64,000 nt of DNA from Actinomyces oricola (GCF_004104015.1 NZ_RYFV01000009.1:1-64000); one strand, 5' to 3'; shown: positions 27,129-39,142, numbered from the stretch's first letter. The notes: a model not told the origin generated them from the letters alone. Program-made: numbers and translations.

Positions 27129-28532
27129 ATGAACCCACTTGTTCTACGCTCATCAATAGTCGCTGCGGTCGGAGGGTTAATCTTCGGCTTCGATACGGCC
27201 GTGATCTCCGGGGCCCACGACGGCATTACGAAAACATTCGGTATCACCGAGTTCCAGTATGGCTTCGTGGTCGCCACGGCTCTCATTGGGACTATCGTCG
27301 GCGCCGCGATTGCGGGGCGGCCGGCCGACCGCTACGGGCGCAAACGCGTCCTGCTGTGGATTGGTCTTCTCTTCCTCTCCGGGTCCCTGCTGACCGCCAT
27401 TGCACCCAACCTGTGGCTCCTCATGGCCTTCCGCGTCCTGGGCGGTGTGGGCGTGGGTATGGCCAGTGTCCTGTCCCCCATCTACACCGCGGAGATCGCC
27501 CCGCCGTCCTTTCGCGGACGCCTGGTGGGCCTGGTGCAGTTGTCCATTGTCGTCGGCATCCTAACGGCCTACCTGTCCAACTACGGAATACTTAAGCTCA
27601 TCCCTATCGAGTACGCTGACGGGTCCCCGAGTCCCGCCTGGCGCTACATGCTCGCCGCCATGGCGGTACCCACCGTGATCTTCCTGATCCTATTGCCGAC
27701 CATTTGCGAGACCCCGCGCTGGCTGATCGGCCAGGGCCGCATTGATGAGGGCGAGGCCATTACCCGCCGCCTCACCAGCAGTGAGGAGGAGGCCTCCTCC
27801 ATGGTCGCCGAGATCAGGGAGCAGATCGAGCAGGATCGGGCGCTCAACGCGACCAAGGCGCCCTTCTTCGTGAGGCAGAACCGGAAGGTCATTCTTCTGG
27901 CCATTGCCATCGCCGCCTTCAACCAGCTCTCGGGTATTAACGCCGTCCTGTACTACGCCCCGGAGATCTTCAAGCTCGCCGGTTTCGGCACTGAGGCCTC
28001 CTTCCTGCAATCAGCCGGCATTGGCCTGGTCAACCTCATCGCCACAGTGACGGCGGTCTCCGTTATCGACAAGCTCGGGCGCCGCAAGCTCATGCTCGTT
28101 GGGACCATCGGCTACCTCATCTCCCTGGGGGCGCTCACGGGCCTGTTCCTCATTATTAAGGACGAGGGCTCGGGCGGCGCGGCCCCCAACCTCGTGCTGG
28201 CCGCCCTGGCCCTGTTCATCGCCTCCCACGCCTTCGGCGAGGGCTCAGTCATCTGGGTCTTCATCTCTGAGATCTTCCCCTCGCGCATTCGCGCCCGCGG
28301 CCAGTCGCTGGGCTCGCTGACCCACTGGACCATGGCGGCCGTGGTGACCTGGGCCTTCCCCGGGCTCGTGGCCGCCACCGGGCCGGCGGTCGGCTTCGGC
28401 TTCTTCTTCGTGTGCATGGTGGGACTGCTGCTGTGGGTCATCTTCGTCATGCCCGAGACCAAGGGCATCGCCCTGGAGGACATGGACGAACACCTGGGCC
28501 TGACGGAGCCGGCTGCGGCCGGCGCGAAATAA
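27129..28532 (+). CDS. MFS sugar porter (SP family)
   Basis: 467 aa, twelve membrane helices. Sugar porter signatures: GGLIFGFDTAVISGA in helix 1, GRPADRYGRKRVLL between helices 2 and 3, the CETPRWLIGQGR loop after helix 6, NQLSGINAVLYYAPEIF in helix 7, VIDKLGRRKLML and the final PETKGIALEDMDEHL. These indicate hexose or pentose uptake, probably proton-coupled. ATG 27129 has AGGAAG upstream. No sugar kinase or isomerase lies nearby, so the substrate is open. Confidence 0.9.
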   Translation: MNPLVLRSSIVAAVGGLIFGFDTAVISGAHDGITKTFGITEFQYGFVVATALIGTIVGAAIAGRPADRYGRKRVLLWIGLLFLSGSLLTAIAPNLWLLMAFRVLGGVGVGMASVLSPIYTAEIAPPSFRGRLVGLVQLSIVVGILTAYLSNYGILKLIPIEYADGSPSPAWRYMLAAMAVPTVIFLILLPTICETPRWLIGQGRIDEGEAITRRLTSSEEEASSMVAEIREQIEQDRALNATKAPFFVRQNRKVILLAIAIAAFNQLSGINAVLYYAPEIFKLAGFGTEASFLQSAGIGLVNLIATVTAVSVIDKLGRRKLMLVGTIGYLISLGALTGLFLIIKDEGSGGAAPNLVLAALALFIASHAFGEGSVIWVFISEIFPSRIRARGQSLGSLTHWTMAAVVTWAFPGLVAATGPAVGFGFFFVCMVGLLLWVIFVMPETKGIALEDMDEHLGLTEPAAAGAK

Positions 28533-28567
28533 CCCCGGTCGATCCAACCGATCAGCAACAACGGGCA

Positions 28568-28603
28568 CGGGGGTGGTGGCCAATGCGCAGGCCACCACCC
28601 CCG
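28568..28603. terminator. bidirectional terminator-like hairpin
   Basis: Arms 28568-28581 and 28590-28603 pair perfectly over 14 bp (GGGGGTGGTGGCC core) around an 8-base loop, between the convergent sugar transporter and putA genes. Confidence 0.7.
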
Positions 28604-28619
28604 GTCGCTCCCCCTCGTC

Positions 28620-31600
28620 CTAGTGCAGCAGCCCCTTGGCCAGATCCAGGGGCGTGCCGAAGCGGTGGCTGGTTATGGCCACAGCCTGCTCCCGCAGGAA
28701 GGTCAGCAGTTCGGTGTGCGGGCAGGTGGTGACCGGCCCGGTGTAGAGGGCCACATCGGGGCTGCCACCGGTGAGGGCACTGGCCTGCTGCCACAGTTCC
28801 TCACTGGGAACCCTCCTGTCCCCCACAATGCGCACGCGCACGCCCAGGGCGCCTGAGGAGGCCATGTCGGACAGACGGGCCTCCCACACGGCGCCGCGCT
28901 CGACAGCCACCTCCACGCCGGCCCCCAGCAGGGCCGCGCGCAGCGCCTGGGGCAGTGGCTCGGCCACCGACAGGCTCACCAGCCCCCCGGCGCGAATGCC
29001 GGCGGCCATGACCCGGGCCAGGTCCGATTGGTGGGTGCCGGCCTGGGCGCGCACCACCACCGTAGTGGGTCGGTAGCGCAGGATATTGCGCTCGCACGCC
29101 AGGGCGGTGACGTCCTGGTTCTGACCGTAGACGCGCTCCCAGGCCTGGGCGTCGGCAACGAGCGCACGGCGCAGGGCGGCGACCTCCTGGTGGTCCAGAT
29201 CCGTGCGCACGGCGTCGTAGACGGCGGCGACCCGGGGGTCGAGTGTGGAGTCCAGGGTCTGGTGCCCGCGCTCGACGGCGTCGTGGTGCTCGCCGCCATC
29301 CCCGGGGACGACCTCACCCAGTCCCAGCAGGTAGCTGGGACCGCCGGCCTTGGTGGTCGAGCCGATCGCGGAGCGCTTCCAGCCGCCAAAGGGCTGGCGG
29401 CGCACAATGGCGCCGGTAATGCCCCGGTTGACGTAGAGGTTGCCCGCCTCCACGGCCTCCAACCACTGGCCGAGCTCCGCAGAATCGAGGGTCTGCAGCC
29501 CGGAGGTGAGTCCGTAATCGACGGCGTTGACGGCGTCAATGGCCTCCTGGAGCGTGTCTACGCGCATAACCCCCAGGACCGGTGCGAAGTACTCGGTGAG
29601 GTGGAATTCACTACCGGGCTCTACACCCATCCGAATGCCGGGACGCCACAGTCCCCCGCCGAGGTCCTGGGGCTCAAGCACCCAGTGCTCGCCGGCCCCG
29701 AGGGTGGTCAGGCCCCGCAGGGCCTTGGCGTCGTCGGGGACCACGACCGGGCCCACCTGGGAATCGAGGTGCTCGGGCAGGCGCACCCGCAGGGAGGACG
29801 TCGCATCGACGAGCTGGCGGGCAATGCGCGCCGAGCGGCCCGCCGAGCCGACCAAGATGAGCAGGGAGGCCGCCGAGCACTTCTGGCCGGCGTGGGCGAA
29901 GGCGGAGGAGACGACGTCGCGCACCGCCAGGTCGGGATCGGCCGACGGGGTGACGATAATGGCGTTCTTGCCGCTGGTCTCCCCCAGCAGGTGCATGTCG
30001 GGCCGCCAGGAGCGGAATAGGCGCGCAGTGTCGTAGGAGCCGGTGAGGATAACGCGCTCAACACTCGGGTGAGTCACCAGGTGCTGGGAGACCTCCCCGT
30101 CCTCGACGGGGGCCAGGACCAGAACCTCCTTGGGCACGCCGGCGTCGTGCAGGGCCCGTACCAGCTCGGCGGCGCAACGGCGTGCCGGGGGCGCCGGCTT
30201 GAGGATGACGCCGCTGCCGGTGGCCAAGGCGGCCACGACCCCGCCCACGGGGATGGCCACCGGGAAGTTCCAGGGGGAGGCGACAACCGTCACGGCCACG
30301 GGCTGGAAGCGCGCCCCGGCCATGTGCTCGGGGTCCTCCAGCTCCAGGGCGGCCGAGGCGTAGTGATGGCAGAAATCGATGGCCTCTGAGACCTCGGGGT
30401 CGGCCTGGTCAATGGTCTTGCCGGCCTCGGAGGCGGCAACCTCAATGAGTTCGCCGCGGCGGGCGGCTAGAACATCCCCGGCGTGGTGGATGACGGCGGC
30501 CCGCTCCTGGGCGCCGCGCGCGGCCCAATCGGCGGCCGCCGCGGAGACGGCGGCAATGTTGGCGTCCGCGTCCGCGGTGGTGGCCCAGGCCTTCTCACCG
30601 TCCTTGACGGCCTTGACGCCGCGGGTGGAGCCGGGAACGGCGGCGGCAATGTCGCGGGCCCACTGGCGGTTGGCGGCCAGGGCCGGGTCGGAGTCGGGGG
30701 TGGAGGCGAAGGGGCGGCGGGCCTGCTCGGCGGTGGTTCCCGCCGGCTCGGATACGCCGCCAGCGGCTTCGGTGAGCCGGTCCTGGGTGCGCCGGGGCAC
30801 CGGCACGGGCGCGTCGGGGTCCAGCTCGGCCAAAGCGTCCAGGAAGCGGAGGCGCTCACGATTGAAGACGTCCTCATCGGCGGCAATGTCGAAAACCCCG
30901 GACATGAAGTTGGCGGGGGCGGCGTTCTCCTCCAGTCGGCGCACCAGGTAGGAGATGGCGACGTCGAACTCCTCGGGGTGGACCACGGGAACGTAGAGGA
31001 GCAGGTGGCCGACATCTCGCCGCACGACCTCGGCCAGATCGGTGGCCATGCCGGAGAGCATCTCGAACTCGACGGCGTCCTCCACGCCGCGGGCGGCGCG
31101 CAGTTCGTAGGCGAAAGCGATGTCGAAGAGGTTCTGGCCGGCCACGCCCAGGCGGATGCCGGCAGTGCGCTCGGGGGTCATGGCCCAGGCGAGCATGCGC
31201 TTGTAGTTGGTGTCAGTGGCCTGCTTGGTGGGCCACGTGGTCAGCTCCCAGCCGTGGATCTCGGCGTCGACCGTCTCCATGGACAGGTTGGCGCCCTTGA
31301 CCACGCGCACCTTAATGCGGCTGCCGCCCTCGGCCACGCGCCTGGCGGCCCACTGCTGGAGGCGTTCGAGGGCGGCCAGGGAGTCCGGCAGGTAGGCCTG
31401 CAGGACAATGCCCGCCTCATAGCCGCGCATGTCCTCCTGGTCGAGGATCCTGGTGAAGACCGCCAGGGTCAGGTCGAGGTCCTTGTAGTCCTCCATGTCG
31501 AGGTTGAGGAAGGTGTCCTTGTCCCGGGCCAGGCGGTACAGGGGGCTGAGGGCCTCCACCCCGTGGGCGACGACCTCCTCGAAGCCCCAAGGGTTGTGGG

Positions 31601-32201
31601 GGCCGGTGACGGCTGAAACCTTAATGGAGACGTAGTCGACATCATCGCGCTCCACCAGGCGGGAGACCTCGGCCAGGCGGCGGGCGGCCTCCTTCTCGCC
31701 CAGGACGGCCTCGCCCAGCAGGTTGACGTTGAGGCGGTTGCCGCTGGCGCGCAACTTGGCCAGGGCCGGTCCCAGGCCGCGGTCGGTGGCATCGACCACG
31801 AGGTCGCCGACGAGCTCGCGGAAGGTGCGCCGGGCGATGGTGGCCGCGGTCCTGGGGGCCACGCGGGAGGCGACTCCGCCCAGGCCCATGGCGGCGGCCA
31901 GCGGGGCCGGCAGGAAGTCGGTGCGCCCCGCGGCGAGCCTGGCCAGCGCCGCCCCGGCGACGTCGAGGTCGGCGGGGCGCACAACGTCATCGACGAAGCG
32001 GGTGGTGAAGGTCAAGCCCTCGGGGTCGGCGAGGATGGAGGACAAGAGCTTAGCGGCGCGCGGCGTGGGCTCGTGGACGGACTCCTCGACCCAGCGCCGG
32101 GCGCGCTCCACGGCTTTGAGACCGAGGTCCCAGAGGTCGTCTGGGCAGGGGCGCTCCGGGCTGTGGTCGGGGCGGATCGGTGCGGGCACGGGAACGCTCA
32201 T
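28620..32201 (-). CDS. putA: bifunctional proline dehydrogenase / L-glutamate gamma-semialdehyde dehydrogenase
   Basis: 1193 aa from ATG 32201. It oxidises proline to glutamate in two steps with FAD and NAD. The N-terminal half is the PRODH barrel (DYVSIKVSAVTGPHNPW, then RIKVRVVKGANLSMETVDAE and the later MLSGMATDLAEVV region). The second half is the ALDH-type P5C dehydrogenase with GETSGKNAII (general base Glu) and AGQKCSAASLLI (nucleophile Cys). There is no N-terminal ribbon-helix-helix DNA-binding domain, so it is not a trifunctional PutA. An extra C-terminal region of 150 or so residues follows. The ribosome site (GAGGCAGCC) is weak. Confidence 0.93.
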   Translation of the reverse strand: MSVPVPAPIRPDHSPERPCPDDLWDLGLKAVERARRWVEESVHEPTPRAAKLLSSILADPEGLTFTTRFVDDVVRPADLDVAGAALARLAAGRTDFLPAPLAAAMGLGGVASRVAPRTAATIARRTFRELVGDLVVDATDRGLGPALAKLRASGNRLNVNLLGEAVLGEKEAARRLAEVSRLVERDDVDYVSIKVSAVTGPHNPWGFEEVVAHGVEALSPLYRLARDKDTFLNLDMEDYKDLDLTLAVFTRILDQEDMRGYEAGIVLQAYLPDSLAALERLQQWAARRVAEGGSRIKVRVVKGANLSMETVDAEIHGWELTTWPTKQATDTNYKRMLAWAMTPERTAGIRLGVAGQNLFDIAFAYELRAARGVEDAVEFEMLSGMATDLAEVVRRDVGHLLLYVPVVHPEEFDVAISYLVRRLEENAAPANFMSGVFDIAADEDVFNRERLRFLDALAELDPDAPVPVPRRTQDRLTEAAGGVSEPAGTTAEQARRPFASTPDSDPALAANRQWARDIAAAVPGSTRGVKAVKDGEKAWATTADADANIAAVSAAAADWAARGAQERAAVIHHAGDVLAARRGELIEVAASEAGKTIDQADPEVSEAIDFCHHYASAALELEDPEHMAGARFQPVAVTVVASPWNFPVAIPVGGVVAALATGSGVILKPAPPARRCAAELVRALHDAGVPKEVLVLAPVEDGEVSQHLVTHPSVERVILTGSYDTARLFRSWRPDMHLLGETSGKNAIIVTPSADPDLAVRDVVSSAFAHAGQKCSAASLLILVGSAGRSARIARQLVDATSSLRVRLPEHLDSQVGPVVVPDDAKALRGLTTLGAGEHWVLEPQDLGGGLWRPGIRMGVEPGSEFHLTEYFAPVLGVMRVDTLQEAIDAVNAVDYGLTSGLQTLDSAELGQWLEAVEAGNLYVNRGITGAIVRRQPFGGWKRSAIGSTTKAGGPSYLLGLGEVVPGDGGEHHDAVERGHQTLDSTLDPRVAAVYDAVRTDLDHQEVAALRRALVADAQAWERVYGQNQDVTALACERNILRYRPTTVVVRAQAGTHQSDLARVMAAGIRAGGLVSLSVAEPLPQALRAALLGAGVEVAVERGAVWEARLSDMASSGALGVRVRIVGDRRVPSEELWQQASALTGGSPDVALYTGPVTTCPHTELLTFLREQAVAITSHRFGTPLDLAKGLLH

Positions 32202-32372
32202 GGTGGCTGCCTCTCGCTGGACGCGCTTCAACCCGCACATTCTGCGCCATGATTGTGGTTTTCGCACCTATTGCCGGCTTCTCCACAAGGTGTCTTCGCC
32301 CACCGCAACCACTTCGGGGCCGGGGGGCCGAGCGCCGGCGGGGGCGCCGGGCGCCAACCCGGTCAGTCCCGG

Positions 32373-34161
32373 TCAATAGAGCATGGGGAACAGCCCCCAG
32401 TAGGCCAACTCCAGAAGGAGGACTATGGTCCCTATTAGGGCGCTGGCCAGGACCCCGGCGGCAGGCCGGGTCAGGAACCGGGGCCCCCCGGTGGTGCGGC
32501 GGGTCCGGCACATGCGCCAGGCCCGCTGCACCACCTTGACCAAGATGACCAGGGTCAGGAGCGCTGAGACCTGGGCGGCGAGCCAGCCGCCATAGGAGAT
32601 CCAGGCGTTGGTCTCCTGGTCCAGGGCCAGGCGAATAACAGCGCCGATGTAGACCAGGTAGAGCGCCCAGGTGCCCAAGACCGACAGGCACAGGCTGACT
32701 GTCCATCTCCCAATGGGCGCCGGCAGGCGCAGGCCTGCGCGGCCGCCGAGGCAGGGAAGCTGGCCCAGCCCCCATCCGGCGCCCGCGGCCGCCACCAGGC
32801 CCAGGCCGGCGACAATACCGGCGAGCATGAGGTCGCCCGAGGCGTACCAGCGGGTGGCACCGGGCCGGCTCGCCCGGTGCTCCTGGGTGGGGGTGGCCCC
32901 GGCCACGCGGGGGGGCGGCGTCCGCGGTGGCGGGCAGCCCCGTCACCCACCGGGCCAGGTCGCGGGCCACCCCCGGGGCCAGGGGCCCGTCGGTGTCGCC
33001 GCCGAGTTTGAGGCCGTGGTTGGCATCGGCGTAGTAGCGGACCGTGAGCTGGTGGTTGCCGTTGACCTGAATGGAGTCCCACACCCGCAGCGGCCCCTGA
33101 ACCACCGGCATGGAGCGGTCGGCGGTGCCGTAGAGCATGAGAATGGGCTGGGTGAGGCGCTGTTCGTAGGCGGCCGGGTCGACATCGGCGTACTCAAAGC
33201 CGCCGGGCACCTGGGACGCCCCCAGGACCCGCGGAATAATGCGCATTAACGGCTCTGGCACGCCCACGTCGCGCAGGTAGGAGTCGGCGGCGAAGGCCGC
33301 TTGCTCGCGCAGGGAGACGATCGGTGCGGAGGCCAGCACCAGGAAGGCGACCCGGGGGTCCTCGGCGGCCAGGATTACCCCGGGGATGGCCCCCTCGGAC
33401 TCCGCGTACAGGCCCACGTGCCCGGGGTCGACGCCGGGCAGGGAGCGCAGGTAGTCCACCGAGGCGCGGTAGTCGTTGGCCATGGAGATGTAGTCGCGCT
33501 CGGTAAGCGAATAGTCCTCCATGGGTTTGGAGGGCACGAGCGTGGTCGCCCCGGCGGAGGCCAGGGCCTGCGCCTGCTCGGCGAAGCCGTCAATGCTCTG
33601 GGTGCCGGCGCCGTGAAGGAAGACGACGCCGGGGGTGCTCGTCTTGACCCCCAGGGGGCGGCGCAATAGGGCGGGAAGCTGCTCGCCGTCGGCCTGGGTA
33701 ATGGTCACGGTGGTGGTCTCAACCTGGTAGGTGCCCACGGGGGCGGTGACCGCATTGCCGCCTATGGCGGTGCTGGTGGAGGCGGGCAGCAGCGGGTTGG
33801 GGACCGGCTCGGGGCGCCAACGCGGACCGGCGAGAGTCCCGATCAAGCTCAGCCCCAGGACCACGACCACCACCGCCCCCATGGTGCGGTGGTCCTCCGA
33901 GACTGCTAGCACCAGGGCCGCTAGGCCCAGGGTGCAGATAATCTCCCAGATCTCGTCGCCGCCGGTGCCCAGGAGCGCCAGGGTCAGGGCGACGGCTCCA
34001 GTGGCGACCAGCACCAGCAATGTGGTGGCGCGAGAGCTGCGCCACAAGTGCGCCACCAGGCGCCACCCCCTTGTGGGGAGGGCGGCCAGGAATCTCCAGC
34101 CCGAGCGGATTTCCGCGCGGGTGGGGTGGACGGGCTCCCCCCGGGGCCGGCGCCGGATCAT
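32373..34161 (-). pseudogene. membrane-anchored alpha/beta hydrolase, split by a frameshift
   Basis: ATG 34161 overlaps the era stop (TAATG). The first part (34161 to about 32916, roughly 415 aa) has three N-terminal membrane helices, then an alpha/beta hydrolase domain: VVFLHGAGTQSIDG, nucleophile elbow GLYAESEGAIPGVILA, ILMLYGTADRSMP with the acid, and a final DANHGLKLGG with the catalytic His. At a run of seven G (32909-32915) the coding signal jumps frame: the new frame, 32906-32373, encodes four clear membrane helices (ending LLELAYWGLFPMLY), while the original frame becomes Arg/Pro/Gly-rich noise though open to 32050. One base too many in the tract explains this. It may be sequencing error, decay or phase variation. 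Confidence 0.75.
32909..32915 (-). other. 7-base homopolymer at the frameshift
   Basis: Seven G on the plus strand (seven C in the gene). Removing one restores a continuous hydrolase-plus-four-helix protein of about 595 aa. Confidence 0.75.
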
Positions 34162-35234
34162 TAGAACCCGAGCTTGGCCAGGGCCTTGGGGTCGGACTGC
34201 CAGTCCTTGGCGGTGCGCACGTGCAGGTCGAGGTAGACCTTGCGGCCCAGCAGTTCCTCAATGCCGGCTCGCGCCCGCACGCCGACCTCCTTGAGCCGTG
34301 CCCCGCCGCGGCCAATAATGATGGCCTTCTGGGAATCGCGCTCCACCACGAGGCTGACGCGCACCTGGAGGCGCTGGCCGGCCCCCTTGATGTAGGCGCC
34401 GCGTTCGCGGGCTGAACGCGGGTCGACAATCTCATCGACGACGACGGCCAGGGAGTGGGGCAGCTCGTCGTGCACGCCCTCCAGGGCGGCCTCGCGCACG
34501 AGCTCGGCGACCATGACCTGCTGGGGCTCGTCGGTAATCTCCCCAGTGGGGTACAGGGGCGCCGAGAGCGGCAGGTGGCCCATGAGGACGTCCTCCAGCA
34601 CGGTGACCTGCTCACCGGTCTTCGCGGAGACCGGGACAATGTCGGCCCAGTCGCCGAGCCGGTCAACGGCCAGGAGCTGGGCGGCCAGCCCCTGGCGCGA
34701 GACGGTGTCCGCCTTGGTGACGACGGCGACCACGGGAGTGCGCAATTCGGCGAGATCCCGGGCGATAAAACGGTCGCCGGGGCCGATCTTCTCGTTGGCG
34801 GGCACGCAGAAGGCGATGACGTCGACCTCGGTGAGGGTTTCGCGCACCAGGTTGTTCAGGCGCTTGCCCAGTAATGTCTTGGGGCGGTGCAGGCCGGGGG
34901 TGTCGACCAGGACGAGCTGGGCGTGGCGGCGGTGGACGACGCCGCGCACATTGTGGCGGGTGGTCTGGGGCCGCCCGGAGGTAATGGCGACCTTGGCGCC
35001 CACCAGAGCGTTGGTCAGGGTGGATTTGCCCGCGTTGGGGCGCCCAATGAGGCAGGCGAAGCCGGCATGGAAATCCTCGGGAATCGTGGGGATCACGATC
35101 CGGGCGGGGGCGCCCGGGTCCTCCTGGTCCCCTGGGCCCTCCAGGGCATTGGGGCCGCCCATGAGTTCGGTGTCAGTGGGGAAGCGGACGGGCTGGGTGT
35201 CGCTGGTCCTGGGGCTGTCCGGCTTGTCGCTCAT
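34161..35234 (-). CDS. era: GTPase Era
   Basis: 357 aa. A ribosome-assembly GTPase that binds the 3' end of 16S rRNA. G1 [11 protein letters not shown]2 region TTRHNVRG, G3 [10 protein letters not shown]4 TKAD, then the C-terminal KH domain with [20 protein letters not shown]. The first 55 or so residues are an extra acidic/proline-rich tail compared with E. coli Era (about 300 aa). ATGA overlap with the CNNM gene upstream and TAATG overlap with the hydrolase downstream place it in a coupled operon. Confidence 0.95.
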   Translation of the reverse strand: MSDKPDSPRTSDTQPVRFPTDTELMGGPNALEGPGDQEDPGAPARIVIPTIPEDFHAGFACLIGRPNAGKSTLTNALVGAKVAITSGRPQTTRHNVRGVVHRRHAQLVLVDTPGLHRPKTLLGKRLNNLVRETLTEVDVIAFCVPANEKIGPGDRFIARDLAELRTPVVAVVTKADTVSRQGLAAQLLAVDRLGDWADIVPVSAKTGEQVTVLEDVLMGHLPLSAPLYPTGEITDEPQQVMVAELVREAALEGVHDELPHSLAVVVDEIVDPRSARERGAYIKGAGQRLQVRVSLVVERDSQKAIIIGRGGARLKEVGVRARAGIEELLGRKVYLDLHVRTAKDWQSDPKALAKLGF

Positions 35235-36520
35235 TGCTCTCGCTGTTCGTCGTCGTCTGGTTCGGGGGCGCGCGAGGCCAGGAGACTGGCGACCTGGCGG
35301 CGCCTCCCGCTGGCCTCCTCGGCCACCAGGCGCACGCCCTGGGCGTCCCCGGTGGCCCCGGGCAAGGGGACCCGGCCAATGGCCTTGGTGAGTAGGCCGC
35401 CGGCGGTATCGACGTCGTCGTCGTCGATCTCCAGATCGAACAACTCGCCGAGCTCGTCCAGGCCCAGGCGCGCCGGGACCCGGAAGGTGCCGTTCCCGAG
35501 GTCTTCAACCTCGGGCTCGGCGCGGTCGTGTTCGTCGGTGAGCTCTCCGACGACCTCCTCCAGAAGATCCTCCATCGTGACCAGCCCGGCGATGCCCCCG
35601 TACTCGTCGACGGCCAGGACCATGTGGATGTGCCTGGTCTGCATCTCGCGCAGCAGGTCGTCGGCCAGTTTGGTCTCGGGGATGTAGACGGCTTCGCGCA
35701 CGAAGGCGGACACGGGCAGGTCCTCGTGATCCGGGTGGGCGGCCAGGCGCCGCAGCAGGTCCTTGAGGTAGAGGGTGCCGCGGATGTCGTCGGCGTCCTC
35801 CCCAATGACTGGTACACGGGAGTAGCCCGAGAGGGTGAACAGGCGCATGGCGGCGCGCGCGGGTTTGGTGGAGTCAATGGTGACCATGTCGGGGCGGGGC
35901 ACCATGACTTCGCGCACGAGGGTCTGGCCGAGTTCGACCACCGAGCGCATCATCTGGCGGTCCTCGTCCTCAATGGTGTCGCTCTCACCGATCTCGTCGA
36001 TCATCTCGCGCAGGTCCTGGCTGACGGCCTCACGGGCCTCGGCCTGAGTGAGGGTGGCCGAGCGCCCGAAGCGCGACTCCAGCCACCGCCAAGGGCCCCC
36101 CAGGGTGTCAACGCGCGCCAACAGGCCCCCGAGGGCCAGGAGGGTGGCGTCGGGGTTGCGGCGCCCCACTGAGCGCGGTGAGATGCCGGCCACCAGGCCC
36201 AGGAGTACGGCGTTGACGACCACGGAGACGGCCAGGACCTCCCACCAGACCTCCAGGACCCCGGCGACGGCGAGGGTGAGCAGGATGGCGGCGAGCATGT
36301 CGACGGCGACGCGCACCGAGGCCACCACGCCCAGCACCTGGGCCCGGCGCTGAGCCAGGTCGACCACGCGTGCGGCGCCGCGACGGCCGTCCTCGAGAAG
36401 GTCCTCGGCGGCGGCCCGGGTCATGCGGGTCAGGGCCGCCTCGCCCGCCGATAGCAGGGCGCCCAGTGCCAGGATGAGGACGGCCCCGGTGGTCAGGAGG
36501 GCGACCGGTGTGCCGTTCAC
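35231..36520 (-). CDS. CNNM/CorC (HlyC/CorC) family membrane protein with CBS pair
   Basis: 429 aa. N-terminal CNNM (DUF21) domain with about four helices (first [20 protein letters not shown], carrying a charged E-A-A-L-T stretch), then two CBS domains ([20 protein letters not shown] leading in; [12 protein letters not shown] and [20 protein letters not shown]), and a C-terminal CorC/HlyC domain ([20 protein letters not shown]). Homologues are linked to magnesium/cobalt homeostasis. Four-bp overlaps with ybeY and era on either side give the frequent actinobacterial phoH-ybeY-CorC-era order. Confidence 0.92.
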   Translation of the reverse strand: MNGTPVALLTTGAVLILALGALLSAGEAALTRMTRAAAEDLLEDGRRGAARVVDLAQRRAQVLGVVASVRVAVDMLAAILLTLAVAGVLEVWWEVLAVSVVVNAVLLGLVAGISPRSVGRRNPDATLLALGGLLARVDTLGGPWRWLESRFGRSATLTQAEAREAVSQDLREMIDEIGESDTIEDEDRQMMRSVVELGQTLVREVMVPRPDMVTIDSTKPARAAMRLFTLSGYSRVPVIGEDADDIRGTLYLKDLLRRLAAHPDHEDLPVSAFVREAVYIPETKLADDLLREMQTRHIHMVLAVDEYGGIAGLVTMEDLLEEVVGELTDEHDRAEPEVEDLGNGTFRVPARLGLDELGELFDLEIDDDDVDTAGGLLTKAIGRVPLPGATGDAQGVRLVAEEASGRRRQVASLLASRAPEPDDDEQREQ

Positions 36521-36971
36521 GCTCCGCGCTCCGCGAGGAAGGTGAGCAGGAGGGTGCGCTGAAGCTCGAACATCTCCCGCTCATCCTGCTCCTGGGCGTG
36601 GTCGAAGCCCAGGAGATGGAGAATGCCGTGGGTGGCCAGCAGCAGCATTTCCTCGGCGGCCGAGTGGCCGGCGGCAATGGCCTGCTTGGCGGCGACCTGG
36701 GGGCAAATGACGACGTCGCCGAGCGTCCCGGCGGGGGTCGGCGCGCCGGGGGCGCCGGGGCGCAGTTCGTCCATGGGGAAGCTCATGACATCGGTGGGGC
36801 CGGGCAGGTCCAGCCAGCGCTGGTGGAGCTCGGCCATGGGCTCAGGGTCAACGAAGATAATGGCGAGTTCCGCCAGGGGGTTGACGTGCAGGGCGCTGAG
36901 GACGTGGTCGGCCAAGGCCGCGAACTCGGCTTCGTCGAGCACGACCTCGGTCTCATTGTTGACCTCGGTGG

Positions 36972-36975
<4 letters not shown>
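36517..36975 (-). CDS. ybeY: endoribonuclease YbeY (rRNA maturation factor)
   Basis: 152 aa, normal length. The zinc site [11 protein letters not shown] (H-x3-H-x5-H) is intact. YbeY takes part in 16S rRNA 3' end maturation and ribosome quality control, consistent with era three genes on. Both ends overlap neighbours by 4 bp. Confidence 0.95.
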
Positions 36976-38120
<1,145 letters not shown>

Positions 38121-38266
38121 CGTGGCCTGATCGTACTGTGCGGGCCGGAGTGCGGTACCGCCATACGCCTCCGGGGCGGGACCGGGACCGGTCGGCGCGG
38201 GCGGCCCCGCAGCGGCGAACCGGGGCCGAGACTCGCCTCAGGGCATTCCCGCGCCATGAGCTCGGC

Positions 38267-39136
38267 TCACACCACCATGGCCAAGGTGCCGACCACCAGG
38301 AGGAGCAGGCCGGTCAGGTAGCGCGCGCTCATGGTCTCGTGCAGCGCCAGGCCGGAGAAGGCGACGGTCACCAGGACGCTGAGCTTGTCAAGGGGAACCA
38401 CCACGGACACCGGGCCGTCCTGGAGGGCGCGGTAGAAGCACAGCCAGGAGGCGCAGGTCGCCAGCCCGGAGGCCAGGATGAAGCACATCTCCTTGCGCGA
38501 TACGCCCCGCACCTGGCTCCTCTTGCCAGTGACCGCCACCATGGCCCAGGCCATGACCAGAACCACCGCGGTGCGCACCGCGGTGCCGAGGTTGGATTCC
38601 ACGCCCACAATGCCGGCCTTCCCCAGGATCGCCGTCAGTGCGGCGAACAGCGCCGAGCCCAGGGCGTAGGCGAGCCAGCTGCGCCCGTCTCGCAGCCCCC
38701 GTGGCAGGGCGGTGAGGTCATTGCGGTCGATCATGAGCATGGTGCCGGCCGTCATGAGCACCACGCCGAGAGCGCCCGCGGCGCTGAGCCGTTCCCCCAG
38801 GAGCACAAGGGCCAGGAGCACTGTCAGGACCGTGCTGAGCTTGTCAATGGGCACGACCTTGCTCACCGACCCCAACTGGAGGGCCTTGAAGTAGCACAGC
38901 CAGGACGCTCCGGTCGCCAGGCCGGAGGACACCAGCAGGACCAGGCTGCGCCCGGGCACCTGGGTGATGGAGTCGTGGGAGCCCACCAGCAGAACCATGA
39001 GGCAGGCCCCGGCCAGGACCACGGGGGTGCGCAGCGCCGTGGCCACGGTGGAGTCGGTGGTGCGCACCCCCGCCTTGGCGAGCACAGCGGTCAGCCCTGC
39101 GAAGAGGGCCGAGCCGCACGCGAAAACCAGCCACAT
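38267..39136 (-). CDS. EamA-family (DMT) transporter
   Basis: 289 aa with ten membrane helices in two homologous halves; each half starts with a near-repeat (GSALFAGLTAVLAKAG and GSALFAALTAILGKAG) and ends in a conserved SVVVPLDKLSVLVTV or SKVVPIDKLSTVLTV segment. EamA proteins export or import small metabolites; the substrate here is unknown. ATG 39136 has TAGGCT 6 nt upstream (39143-39148), a leaderless start. Confidence 0.88.
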   Translation of the reverse strand: MWLVFACGSALFAGLTAVLAKAGVRTTDSTVATALRTPVVLAGACLMVLLVGSHDSITQVPGRSLVLLVSSGLATGASWLCYFKALQLGSVSKVVPIDKLSTVLTVLLALVLLGERLSAAGALGVVLMTAGTMLMIDRNDLTALPRGLRDGRSWLAYALGSALFAALTAILGKAGIVGVESNLGTAVRTAVVLVMAWAMVAVTGKRSQVRGVSRKEMCFILASGLATCASWLCFYRALQDGPVSVVVPLDKLSVLVTVAFSGLALHETMSARYLTGLLLLVVGTLAMVV

Positions 39137-39142
39137 GCCGTC

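Noticed and set aside
26842-27132. 96-codon frame before the sugar porter
   Set aside because: Low-complexity Arg/Pro/His content, no ribosome site, no recognisable family.
32050-32372. Continuation of the hydrolase reading frame into putA
   Set aside because: Past the G7 tract the frame is Arg/Pro/Gly-rich noise overlapping the putA start, while the neighbouring frame encodes membrane helices with a proper stop at 32373.
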